NCBI GenBank assembly: GCA_900541355.1
Contig: UQJU01000032.1
Coordinates: 1-14,634, forward strand
DNA length: 14,634 nucleotides
Direction of reading: 5' to 3'
Origin: Candidatus Avelusimicrobium fimicolum
GTDB lineage: Bacteria; Elusimicrobiota; Elusimicrobia; Elusimicrobiales; Elusimicrobiaceae
Shown: one piece after another, positions 13,601-14,634 of the stretch
Layout: every line of letters begins with the position of its first letter
Position numbering within the stretch: the stretch's first letter is position 1
The notes under the pieces: model-generated
The model's input: only the letters and a program-made list of their open reading frames with translations
Database searches by the model: none
Told to the model about the DNA's origin: nothing
Position numbers and translations under genes: made by a program

Positions 13601-14634
13601 TGTCAGATTGCCTGCCCCCAACAATACGCGCGCGGTTTCCCCGGGGTAATAAGTTTCCCGTTGAAAGAGCGTAACGTCCGGCAACTGCAACTGAGAGCGC
13701 GTGTCCGCCACCACAAAAACCATACTTTGCGTGCCGGCTTTGTCCGCCTTTAAGGTCAGGCGGTAAATCCCTTCCGGCAGCGCGGGCAAAGATAAAATTT
13801 GTTCACCGGGTGTTTTAAAGGAAATATCCCGCGTGAAAGCGGTTTTGACTTCCTTGGCGTTTTTAAATTGGTTTTCCAATGTGCGTTCCGGGTACGGATA
13901 AAAACGGTTTTCCTCTTGGACTTCCGGCAATGTGTTTTCCAATAATGACACCTTGACAGATACCTTGCCCGTTACTGCGTTGCCGTCTGCATTGGTAAGT
14001 GTGAGCCGGGCAAAGTCGGGCGTTTGGGTGTTGGCGTCATAAAAACCTTGCGTAAAGTCCAGTTTAAAGAGTTTAGCCAGCGTGCTGACCGTAAAGGTCT
14101 TTTGCGTGCTGATAGGGCGGCCGCTTTCGTCCAACACTTCGGCTTTTACCACATATTTGGCAAAGGTTTCGTCCTTTTCCTGTTGGCGGGGGGTAAAGGA
14201 AATTTTAAAAGTTCCCTTTTCGTCCGTTTTGGCGGAGCCTTGTGCAATAACGGTATCACCCCCGGCAGGCGGAAATATGGCCCACCAGTAGAAAGGTGGC
14301 AGATAGTCTTGGCGGTGTACCGTATAGTTGATGACGGCTCCGGCCAAAGGCGCGCCAAAATAATACTGGGCTTGGCCGGTTACGGTGGTTTCCTTGTTAT
14401 ATTCTCGGGTGGTCCCGTCCGCAGATAAAGTGATTTCGTAATCCGGGCGTTTGTATTCTTCTACTTGGAACGACTGGTAGGTGCGGTAGGTCCGGTTATT
14501 TGCAGTTAAGGAAGCTTGTATTTGAAAGGACCCCAGCATCGGGTTGTCCGGCAGGGTAAATTCAGCCTGTGCGGTTCCCATCGCATTGGCCGCGGGGCGG
14601 GCGGAAAAGACGGTGTTGCCCGAAGCGTCCGCCA
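10622..14634 (-). CDS. Alpha-2-macroglobulin-family protein, N-terminus beyond the window
   Basis: The frame is open to the right edge (no stop in 14582-14634, reading ...ADASGNTVFSARPAANA before the Met at 14579-14581), so about 1336 codons of the C-terminal part are visible and that Met is not the true start. Numbering from it: SFQVEEYKRPDYE (37-49) is typical of bacterial alpha-2-macroglobulins, followed by macroglobulin-like beta domains to ~430. An Ala/Glu/Asp-rich low-complexity stretch (531-563) sits where the bait region is expected. LPQSLTAWNIVGFALTQ (589-605) is the alpha-2-macroglobulin signature, and 860-1120 is the helical TED-like (terpenoid cyclase-like) domain. The C-terminal beta domain ends in GTELLTVDK. 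No cysteine occurs anywhere in the visible part, so the CxEQ thioester is absent; the equivalent place reads NSMPNLLTTPYKDLVSTLN. Such proteins are usually envelope-anchored and thought to trap foreign proteases; here trapping cannot be covalent. No pbpC is visible. The gene ends in its own terminator. Confidence 0.92.
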   Translation of the reverse strand, partial: ADASGNTVFSARPAANAMGTAQAEFTLPDNPMLGSFQIQASLTANNRTYRTYQSFQVEEYKRPDYEITLSADGTTREYNKETTVTGQAQYYFGAPLAGAVINYTVHRQDYLPPFYWWAIFPPAGGDTVIAQGSAKTDEKGTFKISFTPRQQEKDETFAKYVVKAEVLDESGRPISTQKTFTVSTLAKLFKLDFTQGFYDANTQTPDFARLTLTNADGNAVTGKVSVKVSLLENTLPEVQEENRFYPYPERTLENQFKNAKEVKTAFTRDISFKTPGEQILSLPALPEGIYRLTLKADKAGTQSMVFVVADTRSQLQLPDVTLFQRETYYPGETARVLLGAGNLTGSKRVEIYSGETFLTHKDLLPGGVSVYTFPVEQEARGGLALAWFGASNYTFHQGQATIKIPFNNKNLSAVIDVPNEVRPGEETSWKLTVKDAAGRPVQGQAALTVYDKSLDYYAKPEHALSAQALFPQNAQTADRASNQANGYFSNYFTGKTEHTFTPAPRLPASNLQMAARPYRMFGLSRANNVMLKSAMGAAPQLAASKATYKESFAETAEDTAAEESFDTAAAPNDAGSADSPRTNFAATAYFNAALPVVNGQSIVKFTLPQSLTAWNIVGFALTQNADFGSFSTATVTRKDFMVRLQMPRFFREGDKGILQAAVTNLTGKKITTEVALAIQKDQANALMDFGLTNTAKRVTVGANATEFVTWEITAPNAPALYGITATARSGKASDGEQKTLPVYPGRQRTLATVNTALKNGQNTLELTELKDVPAADMQTAVLTIHPSLALSVLNSMPNLLTTPYKDLVSTLNRYAPLAVVHQFYTTYPQLKQAVSKLPKRTGQDAVWNEKDPLRLTLLEQTPWLRQAQGRQSKTADLVDLFNPGTVQKTLNKELTQLKKFQNTSGAFAWFPGGHDDDYLTLYALNAFASAVSFGAEIPQAETQQAISYMVPRIEQKLKADKDGSEDTVSLALYAAYTLSAFPQNWAQIAQAKPYIKRWADYAGEHARFMTALGQTYAAAVYHRLGDDIKANQYLDLVLSRMKQDKLAGAYFAPEEQSWVWYRDTLSTQTATLRALAEIRPQAPQIEAMTQWLLFNRQVTGWNNSKAAAQAVFALLDLMQAKGALSLPVTYQVNWDGEQKHFAFEPMDWTQDLQLAHTGRQISEKTKTAEITKQGIMPDFASLSVLYQTPNVKASPKGVINVTREYFTRFTQDGVQKLRPVQDLDEIKIGDEVEVHLTLTTDSEFEYVLLDDPKPAGFESEDLTSGWEWDKLSLYRETREAATRFFINRLPAGKVTLTYVLRPTIPGKFHALPAQAQSMYAPEFGAHTGTELLTVDK

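Overview
The window reads as a piece of a bacterial chromosome, most likely from a gut-associated member of the Elusimicrobiota (Avelusimicrobium/Elusimicrobium-like). The best clue is the type IV pilin-like protein: its N-terminal helix and its leader, which carries the translated form of a dispersed palindromic repeat (HPELVSGS), match what I recall of that phylum. No 16S or single-copy marker gene lies in the window, so the taxonomic call is inference. Almost all genes are on the minus strand; only a lipoprotein gene and the pilin gene are on the plus strand.

Layout from left to right. (1) 1-1791, minus: a two-gene unit with a strong promoter (TTGACA-N18-TATAGT), encoding a 434-residue hydrophilic protein with a C-terminal Cys/His amidase-like domain, then 15 bases later a secreted protein cut by the window edge. 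This resembles an effector-immunity arrangement. (2) 1980-2561, minus: a MerR-type regulator followed by two tandem tRNA-Pro genes (anticodons GGG and CGG) and an intrinsic terminator. (3) 2635-2972, minus: a tRNA-Arg(CCG) gene with its promoter and terminator, plus a second partial copy of the tRNA 3' end and terminator 207 bp away, bracketing a non-coding stretch with two perfect inverted repeats. (4) 3065-3530, plus: a small NlpE-like lipoprotein gene with promoter, Shine-Dalgarno sequence and terminator. (5) 3531-4586, plus: a gene-free stretch and then a pilin-like gene whose leader-coding part is built from three palindromic repeats. (6) 4589-10560, minus: a complete N-acetylglucosamine operon, nagF-nagE-nagB-nagA. 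(7) 10579-14634, minus: the C-terminal ~1336 codons of a large alpha-2-macroglobulin-family protein, open at the right edge, with its own terminator.

The nag operon forms a self-contained pathway. A single fused protein (IIA-HPr-EI) passes phosphate from PEP to the membrane permease NagE (IIC-IIB), which imports GlcNAc as GlcNAc-6-phosphate; NagA removes acetate and NagB converts glucosamine-6-phosphate to fructose-6-phosphate and ammonia. The four genes are 0-10 bases apart, so they are almost certainly co-transcribed. The substrate fits a host-associated or peptidoglycan/mucin-glycan-using bacterium.

The items most worth a second look are the amidase/secreted-protein pair, the pilin leader made of palindromic repeats between two in-frame copies of a pilin-like start, and the att-like duplication of the tRNA-Arg 3' end. 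Nothing in the window is a full mobile element, CRISPR array or complete new system that I can prove from sequence alone.
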